Below, piece after piece: positions 13,012 through 22,012 of a stretch of DNA of 64,000 nt. Numbering within the stretch: position 1 is the first letter of the stretch; each line of letters begins with the position of its first letter. A program made the translations under genes and the position numbers. Below the pieces are notes generated by a model. It saw only the letters and a program-made list of their open reading frames with translations, was not told the DNA's origin and did not search any database. This stretch comes from Artemisia argyi (taxonomy: Eukaryota; Streptophyta; Magnoliopsida; Asterales; Asteraceae), in assembly GCA_030686995.1 (NCBI GenBank), contig CM060708.1, forward strand, positions 262,525,544 to 262,589,543. The letters run 5' to 3'.

Positions 13012-13262
13012 TGTTTCTAGCTTCAAGTGTTTCCCTAGAAATGGTCGTTGGTGACTCTGCGTAGGCTTTGAAACTCATTGATAATCTTAAACACACATAA
13101 ACTGCCAGAACAAGATGATGAGCAACGCGAATTAACATTTATACCGTTGACCATCATCTTGTTGCAGCAAAGTTTTTGTGTGTTTGAACTTATCAATGAG
13201 TTTCAAAAGCTACTCACGCTCACCCAACGACCACTCCGGGGAAACAATTCAAGCTAGAAACA
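13012..13262. mobile_element. Foldback (hairpin) MITE in transposase intron 2
   Basis: A left arm starting tgtttctagcttcaagtg and a right arm ending gctagaaaca are inverted copies of about 115 bp with moderate mismatch, separated by a loop of about 20 bp (near 13128-13148). Shared blocks include ggtcgttg, gaaactcattgataa and caagatgatg. No clear target duplication was found. Transcribed, it would form a long near-duplex hairpin. Confidence 0.7.
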
Positions 13263-13299
13263 TGACCTATTACACTCATTTCATCAGTATTTAAAGATA

Positions 13300-13480
13300 T
13301 GAAAGAGATAAAGAGATAGGATATGTGGGGTAGAGGAAAAAAATATAGGATTATTGGGATGGAGGATTTTCTGATAAAGAGATACGATATGTGGGGTTGA
13401 AAGATAAGAAAAGTGAATTTTCTGATAAATAGATAAGATAGGTGGGGTAGAATCAAATAAAAATATCTATCTTATCTTAA
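13300..13480. repeat. Degenerate short tandem repeats
   Basis: Three related segments contain 'gata(g/c)gatatgtgggg' (near 13314, 13382 and 13434) spaced 50-70 bp apart in the same intron. They are too diverged to define a unit length. Confidence 0.5.
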
Positions 13481-14439
13481 AATACAGATGAACTTATTAA
13501 TTAAAATATGTTCATCAGTTGAAAAATAAAAAACATATATAAAATGAACTTACTTATTAGTCCTGAATGTAGCATCAAATGACATAATATCGCCAAAAGC
13601 ATAATAATTCCTTTTTGCGTACTCATCGGCCCAAAAAAGATTCGTCAACGCATTATTCTTACCAGTTTGATACTCAAATGAAAAATTATGAAGAAAATCC
13701 TTCTTGTTCAATAACATCTCAACTAACATCTGAGCATCATTCTTACCAATGAAGCACATCTCTCCTATAGTTTTACAATCAACCGAACTAACCCCAACAA
13801 AATCGTAGTCCCCATAAATCTGCCTAAGTAAATGAAAGCCCTTCACTGGACCAAGATTCACTAGCGATGCTTGATATAGAAAAACTTGCTGAGTATAAGA
13901 AACATCACGAGACGAAACCAGAAAAACGCTATCTTCCTGACTCACTAGGCTTTGGTTATGACTCTCAACAAATTCATCACACCAATATCCTCTTCCTTCA
14001 ACATACCTCACACGTAAAACAGCCTTACAATCAGTACGCTTAGACGGATGTTTCCTATGTTTTCTCTTTGATGCAACTTTCTTTGGGGCAGGATTTATAC
14101 CTTCTTTACTACAAACAAAATATTGCAAATCAGGATTATTGTCCTTATTCTTCGTAGATTTATAATGTTGACCTAGATGAATCTCAAAACCAGCTCTTTT
14201 TGCATAATCTTTGTCATACTCATAAGCATGCTCCAGAGAATGATACATCATACCATAAGCCGGCTTCTCACCATCAGGAATATCAGGAATCCATAACTTC
14301 TCACCCCCCCCTCCTCAGAAACAATACCAACAGAATATGGAACAAGTTCATAATCATCATCTGAAAAAAAAATATATACAATGAATGACTGATGAACCAA
14401 AAACACTTTATCACTGATGAACCTCATTATTATATATTA

Positions 14440-15430
14440 TTACAATCAATAATTGATGAACCAAGACAAATAAAATTGATAATATTTTATCACTGATGAA
14501 CCTCATTTTAATCTATTCTAACAAGTTATTCTAATGAATCCGCAACCTCTAATTAAACCATGATAACATTTTATCACTGATGAACCTCATTTTAATCTAT
14601 TCTAACAAGTTATTCTAATGAATCCGCAACCTCTAATTAAACCACGATAACTAGCAATTACTGATGAACCTCATTTTAATCCGTTCTAAAAAGTTATTCT
14701 AATGAATCCGCAACCTCTAATTAAACCATCATAACAAGCAATCACTGATGAACCTCATTTTAATCCGTTCTAACAAGTTATTCTAATGAATCCACAACCT
14801 CTAATTAAACCACAATAACTAGCAAAACTGATGAACCTCATTTTAGTCCGTTCTAAAAAGTTATTCTAATGAATCCGCAACCTCTAATTAAACCACAATA
14901 ACTAGCAATTACTGATGAACCTCATTTAATCCGTTCTAAAAAGTTATTCTAATGAATCCGCAACCTCTAATTAAACCATCATAACAAGCAATCACTGATG
15001 AACCTCATTTTAATCCGATCTAACAAGTTATTCTAATGAATCCGCAACCTCTAATTAAACCATAATAACTAGCAATTACTGATGAACCTCATTTTAATCC
15101 CTTCCAAAAAGTTATTCTAATGAATCCGCAACCTCTAATTAAGCCATCATAACAAGCAATCACTGATGAACCTCATTTTAATCCGTTCTAACAAGTTATT
15201 ATAATAAATCCGCAACATCTAATTAAACCACAAATAAATTTTAATCCGTTCTAACAAGTTATTCTAATGAATCCGCAACATCTAATTAAACCACAATAAC
15301 TAGCAATTATTGATGAACCTCATTTTAATCCGTTCTAACAAGTTATTCTAATGAATCCGAACCTCTAATTAATCCAGAATAACAAGAAATAACTAATGAA
15401 CCTCATTCTAATATGTTCTAATGAATCCAC
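14440..15430 (-). repeat. Right subterminal array, 84-bp unit inverted
   Basis: About eleven copies of ctgatgaacctcattttaat ... ttctaacaagttattctaat ... gaatccgcaacctctaatta at a period of about 84-86 bp. Reverse-complemented, this is the unit of the array at 2941-3660. It fills intron 1 of the transposase gene, just as the left array fills intron 2 of the ULP1 gene. Its outer edge is about 660 bp from the right end of the element; the left array is about 625 bp from the left end. Confidence 0.9.
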
Positions 15431-15867
15431 ATCATACTAAGCAAACAATGCAGGCATAATATCTTCAACAACTAATTGATGAACCTAATAAAACATACTG
15501 ACTGATTAATATATAACAAAAAATGAAATTACCTTGATTAAACACATGAGTATCACTCTCAGCCATCAGAAACTGATTTAACGATCAAAATCCCCAAATT
15601 TGAACGGTTAAAACCTTAATTTTCTTCCAATTAACCAATTGAATGATAAAAAAAACCCTAATTATATTGCAATTAAGCAATCCAATGGCTAATTCGAAGC
15701 CGATATGAACAATTAACACGATTTGAAGAAATATTAACGATTCAAATAAAGGAATATGAATTGAGAACAAAAAAGCCCTAATTTTGCAAAATATGAACAA
15801 ATGAAAGAATAAAAAAAATGTAAAATTGAATGAATGAATGAATTGAATCGAAATCATTGTGTAAATT

Positions 15868-15881
15868 TGTTTATATATGGC
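15868..15881 (-). promoter_or_regulatory. Candidate TATA box of the transposase gene
   Basis: On the minus strand the sequence reads ccatatataaac about 300 bp upstream of the transposase ATG (15564-15566). Upstream lies a strongly purine-rich stretch on the + strand (15900-15975, CT-rich in the sense direction). Placement is plausible, but there is no transcript evidence. Confidence 0.4.
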
Positions 15882-16188
15882 CAGAAAATTGAAAGAAATC
15901 AAAGAAGAGAGATCGGAAAAAGGAAAGGATATCAGATAAGAGAAAGAGAAAGAGGGAAAGAGAGAAAAAAGCGGAAGGGAGTGAATTTACAATCATGCCC
16001 TTGAGTGAAAAAGGGACGGGGGACACGTGGCATCACCAGAAATCTTTTTAGACTTTTTAAAATTACTCCCCTTTGCAAGGGATCCGACATCTATTGCTGA
16101 AAGAGGTGATTTAGTTTAATGTGGATATTGTGGGGATGAGCTTTAAGGACAGGCACGGTGATTTTTAATTGTGTTTGGGTAGAGCAAA

Positions 16189-16491
16189 GGGAGCCATAAC
16201 TTGAGTTATGAAATAACTCAGCGTCACGTCAGCGCCACATCATCTCAACACCAAATAACATAACACCAAAACACACCACGAAATCATAACAGCCAATAAC
16301 ACCACTTTTAGGGCTTCATTATAAAAAAATAAAATAAAATAACACCACTTTCACGTTGTAACGCACGTTGTGCTGGTAACTTGCGTTGAAACGCAGCCCC
16401 AACGCCAAGCCCTTGGAAATCATTGTAATGCCATAACTCAAGTTGGACTAATGCCACATAGGAATAACGCCTATATCACGTTATGGCTCCC
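16189..16491. mobile_element. MITE with GGGAGCCATAAC ends
   Basis: GGGAGCCATAAC at 16189-16200 is matched by its reverse complement at 16480-16491. The similarity extends outward to 16181 and 16500 (agagcaaaggg versus agagggaaggg). The interior has further CGTTATG/AACGCC-type pairs and no ORF. The superfamily is undecided because I could not settle the target duplication. Confidence 0.65.
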
Positions 16492-16500
16492 TTCCCTCTT

Positions 16501-16954
16501 AGCGTATGAGTGGTTGTGATATTTTATTAGGATGTTATTTGACTCTTCAAGCTCAAGATGAAAGTGTATTTGCCATACTTTCAAAGTTTTCATTGTGTTT
16601 AGTATATGATATTTGTCATATATAGGACTTTTATAAAAATAAAAGTTTTAAACTTTTTAAGCTTACACAACTTGCTAAAGGCTATTTGTTAGCATTGAAA
16701 ACATCGTTTACAAAAAGAAAAGCAAAAGGATCACCCCTAAATATAGTACTCGCCTCTGTTGATTTGCGTGGGTGTCATGTTGCGCTGAAAAATGAGTTAA
16801 TAATATCAAAAGCTCTTGCATTGGAGATGCTCTTACGCTGATATCGTAACTATTTTAGCATACATGTGAACTCAAATAAATTATATTGCAGGGTACCCAC
16901 TGTCGTAGCGCGCGGATACCCGACTATATTCTTAAATAAGCAAATGACACGAAA

Positions 16955-17026
<72 letters not shown>

Positions 17027-17277
17027 TTTTGACTTGAGGCTTTCTCACAAAAACGACTTGAAAGTGCCATTACTAGTTTACAACCTTGTATTTATAAAAA
17101 AGAAGAATCATTCATTTAAAACGTACACTCGAGCTTATAAAAGTGAGAATATGGGTTCCATAATATCTTGTCCATTTCGTTATCGTAGGTATCTAGTTCC
17201 TTTCTTTCAAACCAATGAATCTGATCGTTACAAGTGTTCGATAAACAATATAAAGTTCTTTATATTTGGGTTGTCCT
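16501..17277. other. Spacer with (TA)n microsatellite
   Basis: No gene seen. A pure TA/AT run lies at about 16956-17024; the open frame reading across it is an artefact of the repeat. The segment near 16900-16925 (gtagcgcgcggatacccgac) resembles a decayed Helitron 3' end but lacks a clear partner end. Confidence 0.6.
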
Positions 17278-17589
17278 CATTGACGGACCCAGGGAATATA
17301 GATGTGGGGGGCAAAAAATTTTTTTTTTTGACAATAACAATAAAATACGGAAAAAAAAAAGATCGTAATGATAAATCTAGTATTTTTACTTAGAGATGAA
17401 TGATTTATAAGGCTTTAGAGCATTAAATGTTAGGTTTTAGTATGTGGGTGGGGGGCAATTTGAGTTTTGGGTGGGGGTCACTTTTTAAAAAAGGTCAAAA
17501 TTTTAAAAAAATTACACTAAAATTTTAACTTTTTCGGCTAGCCGTGGGGGGCACCGGACCCCCATGATTATACTATAGGTCCGTCCCTG
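17278..17589. mobile_element. hAT-type MITE
   Basis: Ends CATTGACGGACC and, reversed, CAGGGACGGACC are flanked by a perfect 8-bp duplication gttgtcct at 17270-17277 and 17590-17597. The interior is AT-rich with gggggtc/ggaccccc blocks near both ends. No coding potential. TSD length and CA-first ends indicate a non-autonomous hAT element. Confidence 0.85.
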
Positions 17590-17860
17590 GTTGTCCTAAA
17601 TAAACCCATTTATAAAGCTAAACAAACATTATTACGGAGTAATTGCATAACAATTTAAAAATCAATATTTTCTAGGACAAATGACACACAAAAAGGCGTT
17701 GAACTTAGGGTATTTTTCCAATCAAGGCATTCAACTTTTTTTTTTGCACATAAAGGCAGCCAACTTTTTTTTTTGCCGGATTTAGGTTTTTTTCTAACTT
17801 CGTTAACTCACTTCGTTAGTAAATTACATGTTTGGTCCTTTAGTTTGTATAGTCATTTCA

Positions 17861-18005
17861 TGCACCATCCACCACCACCCACCACTACCAGCCGCCACCA
17901 CCTGCCAGCACCACCACCTGCCGCCACCACTAACACCAACCGCTATCACCACTACCATCCACCACCACCACCATCACCCACCACCACCACCATTGTCTAC
18001 CACCA
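17861..18005 (+). repeat. CCACCA-rich low-complexity tract
   Basis: About 145 bp of irregular (ccaccacca) repeats just inside the left TIR of the Pack-MULE. The frames reading Pro/Thr/His across it are products of the repeat, not a gene. Confidence 0.85.
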
Positions 18006-18215
18006 TCTTCTACTCTTTTCCCCCATCATCTTCTAAGCATATACAATGATGTTTGGTTGAGGATTTATTTTCAATAACTCTGCTAAAGATTCCAATACAA
18101 GTATATTTTGCTAGTCCTTATATAAATCGCAACACATTAAACTAACCTATAAAACTAATCGATCCCGGTTCACTAACTATCAAATAACCACAATGTTAAT
18201 AAGAATACAGGTACA

Positions 18216-18787
18216 TTACAAAATACGCACCATCAATTCAGAAGTAGGAGGATTAACAACAGAATTAACAGACATCTTTGCAATCTTGAAAACCGCAGCT
18301 TCCCTAACTCCAAACACATCACTAGTCAAATCCACAAAAGCAGCCACAAACGCCTCCCTCCAAAACCTCGCCAACTCAACTCTTCGACTATTCGTATAAA
18401 CCTCCCACATATGCTCCACCACCTTCTCCCTATCATCCATTTCCTATTAACGCAAATTCGAACAATCACTAATAACATAAAAAAAAATCATACAATACCA
18501 ATAAAATTCTAATTAGTTCAAAACTATGGATACGATCATACGAACAAGGACATCGATATCGTGACGAGTAGTGGAAACGATGTCGTCTAATAAGTTGTTG
18601 AGGTTACCAGCGAAGAAGTTGAGAGTGACTATGTCAGTGAGCATTGACCAGAATGCTAATAAGATAATGGCCTCTAGTGCGTAAAATTTGAAACGGTTTT
18701 TGGTGGATGAGTTTATGGTGTCTTTTTGTTGTTTGGGGTTAGTGTTGGTGATGATATTGGGAGTGGATGTGGATCTTCATTTTTCAT
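18216..18787 (-). pseudogene. Captured fragment of a DUF1195-like gene
   Basis: Two exons on the minus strand. Exon 1 (ATG at 18785-18787, down to about 18550) starts MKNEDP. After a one-base frame change it reads STKNRFKFYALEAIIL and a hydrophobic segment (a probable membrane anchor), ending near DIDVL. Exon 2 (about 18440-18216) reads MDDREKVVEHMWEVYTNS ... FWREAFVAAFVDLTSDVFGV ... EIAKMSV-like. From memory this matches the layout of plant DUF1195 membrane proteins of unknown function. The intron between the exons is retained, so capture was from genomic DNA. The frameshift and the missing C-terminus make it a fragment; the family name is moderately sure. Confidence 0.6.
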
Positions 18788-19187
18788 TTTTGTGATTGGT
18801 TAACTTTTATAAAGTTTTAGGGAAGTGAGTAACGAAATTATTGAGATGGAGGTGTGTGTGCGTCGGCAATGGCATGAAGGAATTCTTTGGATCGAATCTT
18901 TATTGCTCTGCTATTTGGATTTGTTTGAGAAAACAAGAATATAGTTTTTGGAAGTTAGAAAATAAGAATATGGTTTTTCAAATAACTATACAAACTCAAG
19001 GATCAAACATGTAATTTACTAACGAAGTGAGTTAACGGAAGTTAGAAAAAAACCTAAATTCGAAAAAAATAAATAAATAAATAAATAAATAAATTGACTG
19101 CCTTTATGTGCAAGAAAAAAATTGAGTACCTTGATTGGAAACATACCCTAAGTTCAATGCCTTTTCATGCCATTTGCCATATTTTCT

Positions 19188-20430
19188 ATACCCTAAGCAT
19201 TTTTTGTCAAAAAGTACCCTTCTTTATTATTATTTTTTTCTTTTTCTCTCACTTACCATTTACCATCACGATACCATCTCTTTCTCTTTTACCACCATTT
19301 CTAATCCGAAAATTACGTGTTGGGATTGTCAGAGAGTGTGTTTACAAAAAGAGGACCGTTTTTTGCCATTTTACTGAAAGAGATTGACAACTCGTGAAAA
19401 ACTTTATGTGGGTTACACGAGTGAAACGTGTAAGACCAAAAATCAACCATACAAAGAGGTTTTTAAGATCGGGATCTTACCTAGGATCGTTTTTGTCTTT
19501 GCAAGATCGGATCGGGATCCTAAGATCGTACTACAATGTCATTTTTTTTAATGATATTTGTAATATTATTCTAATTTACAAATTATTATATATTATAAAT
19601 ACGAAATTATATGAATGGTTTATGGAAATATTGTCTTAAATTATGAATATAGAATGTTTAAGAAGAATTATATGTTGTTTTTTAAATTATATAGAAACAT
19701 AAACCATAAATTTGCAGTTTTTTAGTTTGCGGTTCGAGAAAAGTAAGATCGGATCGGTGTAGATCTTAAGATCCTATGGTTAAGATTGGGATCCTATAAG
19801 ATCTTAAGGTTGTTAAGATCCTACGTAGGATCCGGATCATTTTTAAGATCCTAAGATCAGGATCGGGATCCTGACAACTATGAATTACAAACTAACACCA
19901 TGCTACGTCATAGTGAAAATGTTTATGTGGGTTACACGAGTTTTCATTGCAAAAGATGAAAATACAAAAAAGTGCAAAACCACCACTAAACTTTTTGGAT
20001 ATTTAAAATTTTTTGATATAACAAACTTTATTCGTCAAATATCTAACCAATTCGTTAATAAAAAAATTTACCGTTGTGAAGAGCTCTCGTTTACAAACAA
20101 AACGAGCACAATATTGATATACTTTTGACGTACGTACAATTTTATAAAATATGTTAGAGTTTGATATATTTTTTTTAGAATCAAATGTATGGATTAGAAT
20201 TGTAAAATACACTGAATTTGATGTAATCATCAAGTTTTAAGAGCGAAATTTTAAAGGGAGAAGAAGTGAAGGAAAATCTATTAGAGGAGAGAAAATCAGG
20301 ATAGCTAAAAAAACGTGATTAGTTAATAAAACGTAAGTTAAGATCTTTCTATAGCGACGTCACCCCATTAACATCTTGCATGATACTCCCGAAACAAAAT
20401 GGTATGTTGTGTTACAGTGTTTTTATTACT
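19188..20430. other. Spacer with GATC-rich segment and a 19-bp direct repeat
   Basis: No gene seen. tttatgtgggttacacgag occurs at 19403-19421 and again, perfectly, at 19922-19940. Between them (19468-19875) about twenty GATC words cluster at the two ends of an AT-rich core, as in a MITE with subterminal repeats, but no firm TIR or TSD could be set. Confidence 0.5.
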
Positions 20431-20580
20431 GGAGGTGATTTGCACACTTAAATTTTAAATGACTTGACATTTATACTCTTATAAAATGAAAATGAGTAAA
20501 AGTGATGTGAGAATATGAATGTCAAAACACTCAAAATTTAAGTGTGCCAATCATTTATAAGAGTGTGCAAATCACCACCC
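20431..20580. mobile_element. Small MITE with ggtgatttgcacact ends
   Basis: Left ggaggtgatttgcacact and right agtgtgcaaatcaccacc are inverted copies matching at 17 of 18 positions. The arms continue inward with ttaaattttaa/ttcaaaattt blocks. 150 bp, no ORF. Target duplication not resolved, so the superfamily is unknown. Confidence 0.7.
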
Positions 20581-21743
20581 TTTCTTTACAAATGAGTAAT
20601 ACTCATACTTAGATAAGATTGACAAGACAAAAATGTATACAATAGTTTCATGTCCCCCAACTGTGGCATCAAGTCTTCAAAATGAAATGATTGTAAAAAC
20701 AATTGGCTCCTAATGATAACTGAAAATAGGATAACACATTGTGGCACAACTACATTTTCATCATGTTGCCTAGTTAGTGGGCACACATTAACATGACTAA
20801 GACGTCCACTTAATTTAAGCACGTCTGTAAAGACACTTTATAGATATTTTTTTAATTATGAAAGGAAACTGTACTGTTACGTACAAAAATATCTCTCTAG
20901 TAGGCATTTTGTTTTTCTTCCCATTATGAAGTTGTTGCTACTTGCTAGTACATCTTTTTTATGTATGACTAATAAGCATAGCATGGCGGATCGAAGAGGA
21001 TCTAATAACAACACAATTTCATATGATTCTCGCCTTAGACGTCAAAATGTTGACAAACACCTCCATATGTAGTTACTCTTATTACATAGTAAAATCAACA
21101 TCAAAAGAAAACACATAGCAAGAAAATAATGATGAAATTATTATGAAGGGAAAGAAAAAAGAAGAAAGTGACTTAAGGAAAAAAGAGTTAACAAGAATAA
21201 AACATAGAACATGGAATAAAAGCTAGAAGGTTGTATCTTTGTATTTTGGACTTATTCCAAAAATTCCAAACCCTTACTATGGGGAAATTTCCTTTATTAG
21301 GTGTCAATCAAACATAAATACTTTGTTTTTAGCTTTGAGATAAATTTATTAATGTTGTTATAAAATATATGCCAATCTTTTCACAAGGTGTAACATACAA
21401 GATCTGTTTATCTGTTTATTTTCTTAAATATTATAATAAGATATTGTGATTTTGCAATTCACACGAAAAGACGATAACACGACATAATTTGCGGAAGATT
21501 GTTTTTTGTTATATATTTCTTGTATCTATATATCAAGACCCTACCTCACATTATATTTTAACTTTTTAGTATCGATTAGAAACTAAAGAGTGGATTAGAA
21601 TTTGTTTCTTTTTTTATTATTATTATTTTTTTTAATTTTCTTTTAGAAAGGCAAGTGGATTCGGATTTAATTACAAAAATAATATGATATAAAAAGAAGG
21701 CTCACTCTTGTTCATGTCATATCTCATTAGTCATTTCTAATTA
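20581..21743. other. AT-rich spacer, nothing recognised
   Basis: No ORF, RNA gene or repeat structure that I can support. Confidence 0.55.
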
Positions 21744-22012
21744 TCCTTATATACTAAAGATGGGAAGCAAGTCCTGTAGCACTAGCAAGTCCTGTAGCAC
21801 TATTCATGCTACTGTTGATTAAACAGTAACATGTTTAAAAAATGCGAAAATGGTCCCTAAGGTTAGCTGTAAATTGCATCGTTAGTCTCTCGTTACCATT
21901 TTTTTGCAAATTTAGTCCTTAACTACAAAAAATTATTTTTTTACGATCGTTTTATTTCGAGTTTAGATTAAACATAACATTCTCGCAGCAACGCGCGGGT
22001 GCACCCACTCGT
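21744..22012 (+). mobile_element. Helitron-like non-autonomous element
   Basis: It starts TCCTTATATACTAAAG directly after an A and ends cgcgggtgcacccactcgt directly before a T, matching the A^T insertion rule and the TC...CTRRT-like ends of Helitrons (the end here, CTCGT, is one base off). The palindrome gggtgcaccc lies a few bases before the 3' end as the expected hairpin. A 17-bp duplication (gcaagtcctgtagcact) sits near the start. No Rep/helicase. Moderately sure. Confidence 0.55.

Larger units (their letters stand above)
10340..15566 (-). pseudogene. FAR1-like MULE transposase, six exons, disrupted
   Basis: Exons in transcript order on the minus strand: 15566-15533, 14360-13554, 12740-12482, 12278-11670, 11270-10850, 10645-10340, all with GT-AG sites and matching phases. 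Exon 2 carries a FAR1-type DNA-binding zinc cluster (CSKEG ... YWCDEFVESHNQSL) and the start of the MULE transposase domain (SFDATFRTN). Exon 3 carries VTDQDASM and the RHRLCMWHI block; exon 4 has SRSESENN; these give candidate D, D and E residues. Exon 5 has a SWIM zinc finger (CTCKRFESYGLLCRH). Exon 6 has a Cys/His knuckle and a Lys/Ala-rich tail. Lesions: loss of frame in a run of eight G (14303-14310), TAG at 11877-11879, a frameshift near 10880-10895. It would cut and paste the element and its relatives; this copy cannot make the full protein. Confidence 0.85.
2315..16091. mobile_element. Complete 13.8-kb Mutator-like element with ULP1 gene
   Basis: The left end (gaggagcgatctctt...) and the reversed right end (gatgtcggatccctt...) align for about 50 bp with mismatches, both running into a shared 'aaaaag.ctaaaaaga' block: imperfect MULE TIRs at 2315-2368 and 16040-16091. 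The direct repeat tattgctgaa occurs at 2305-2314 and 16092-16101, a 10-bp target duplication within the usual MULE range of 9-11. Inside are a ULP1-like protease gene (+) and a FAR1/MULE transposase gene (-) in convergent orientation. MULEs carrying ULP1-like genes are known in plants (the KAONASHI type). The genes are defective, so this copy is probably no longer autonomous. Confidence 0.85.
17674..19178. mobile_element. Pack-MULE with ~180-bp TIRs and captured gene piece
   Basis: Inverted repeats of roughly 180 bp span 17674-17865 and about 18985-19178: the left starts aggacaaatgaca, the right reversed starts ggcaaatggca, and both share ttgaacttagggtat, ccaatcaagg, cacataaaggcag and ttactaacgaagtg. 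The perfect 9-bp direct repeat atattttct flanks it at 17665-17673 and 19179-19187. Long TIRs, the 9-bp TSD and a host-gene fragment with its intron between the TIRs define a Pack-MULE. There is no transposase inside. Its TIRs differ from those of the MULE at 2315, so a different autonomous partner is expected. Confidence 0.85.

Noticed and set aside
15585..15902. 105-residue Phe/Ile-rich minus-strand frame
   Set aside because: It ends upstream of the transposase start codon in its AT-rich 5' leader; no family features and no link in phase to exon 1.
16866..17393. 175-codon frame with Tyr-Ile repeats
   Set aside because: It is created by the (TA)n tract at 16956-17024 and runs into a MITE.
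17773..18049. Pro/Thr/His-rich frames
   Set aside because: Low-complexity CCACCA tract inside the Pack-MULE, open in several frames at once.
19094..19387. 97-codon frame near the Pack-MULE right end
   Set aside because: It crosses the TIR and target duplication boundary, and the composition is that of T-rich DNA.
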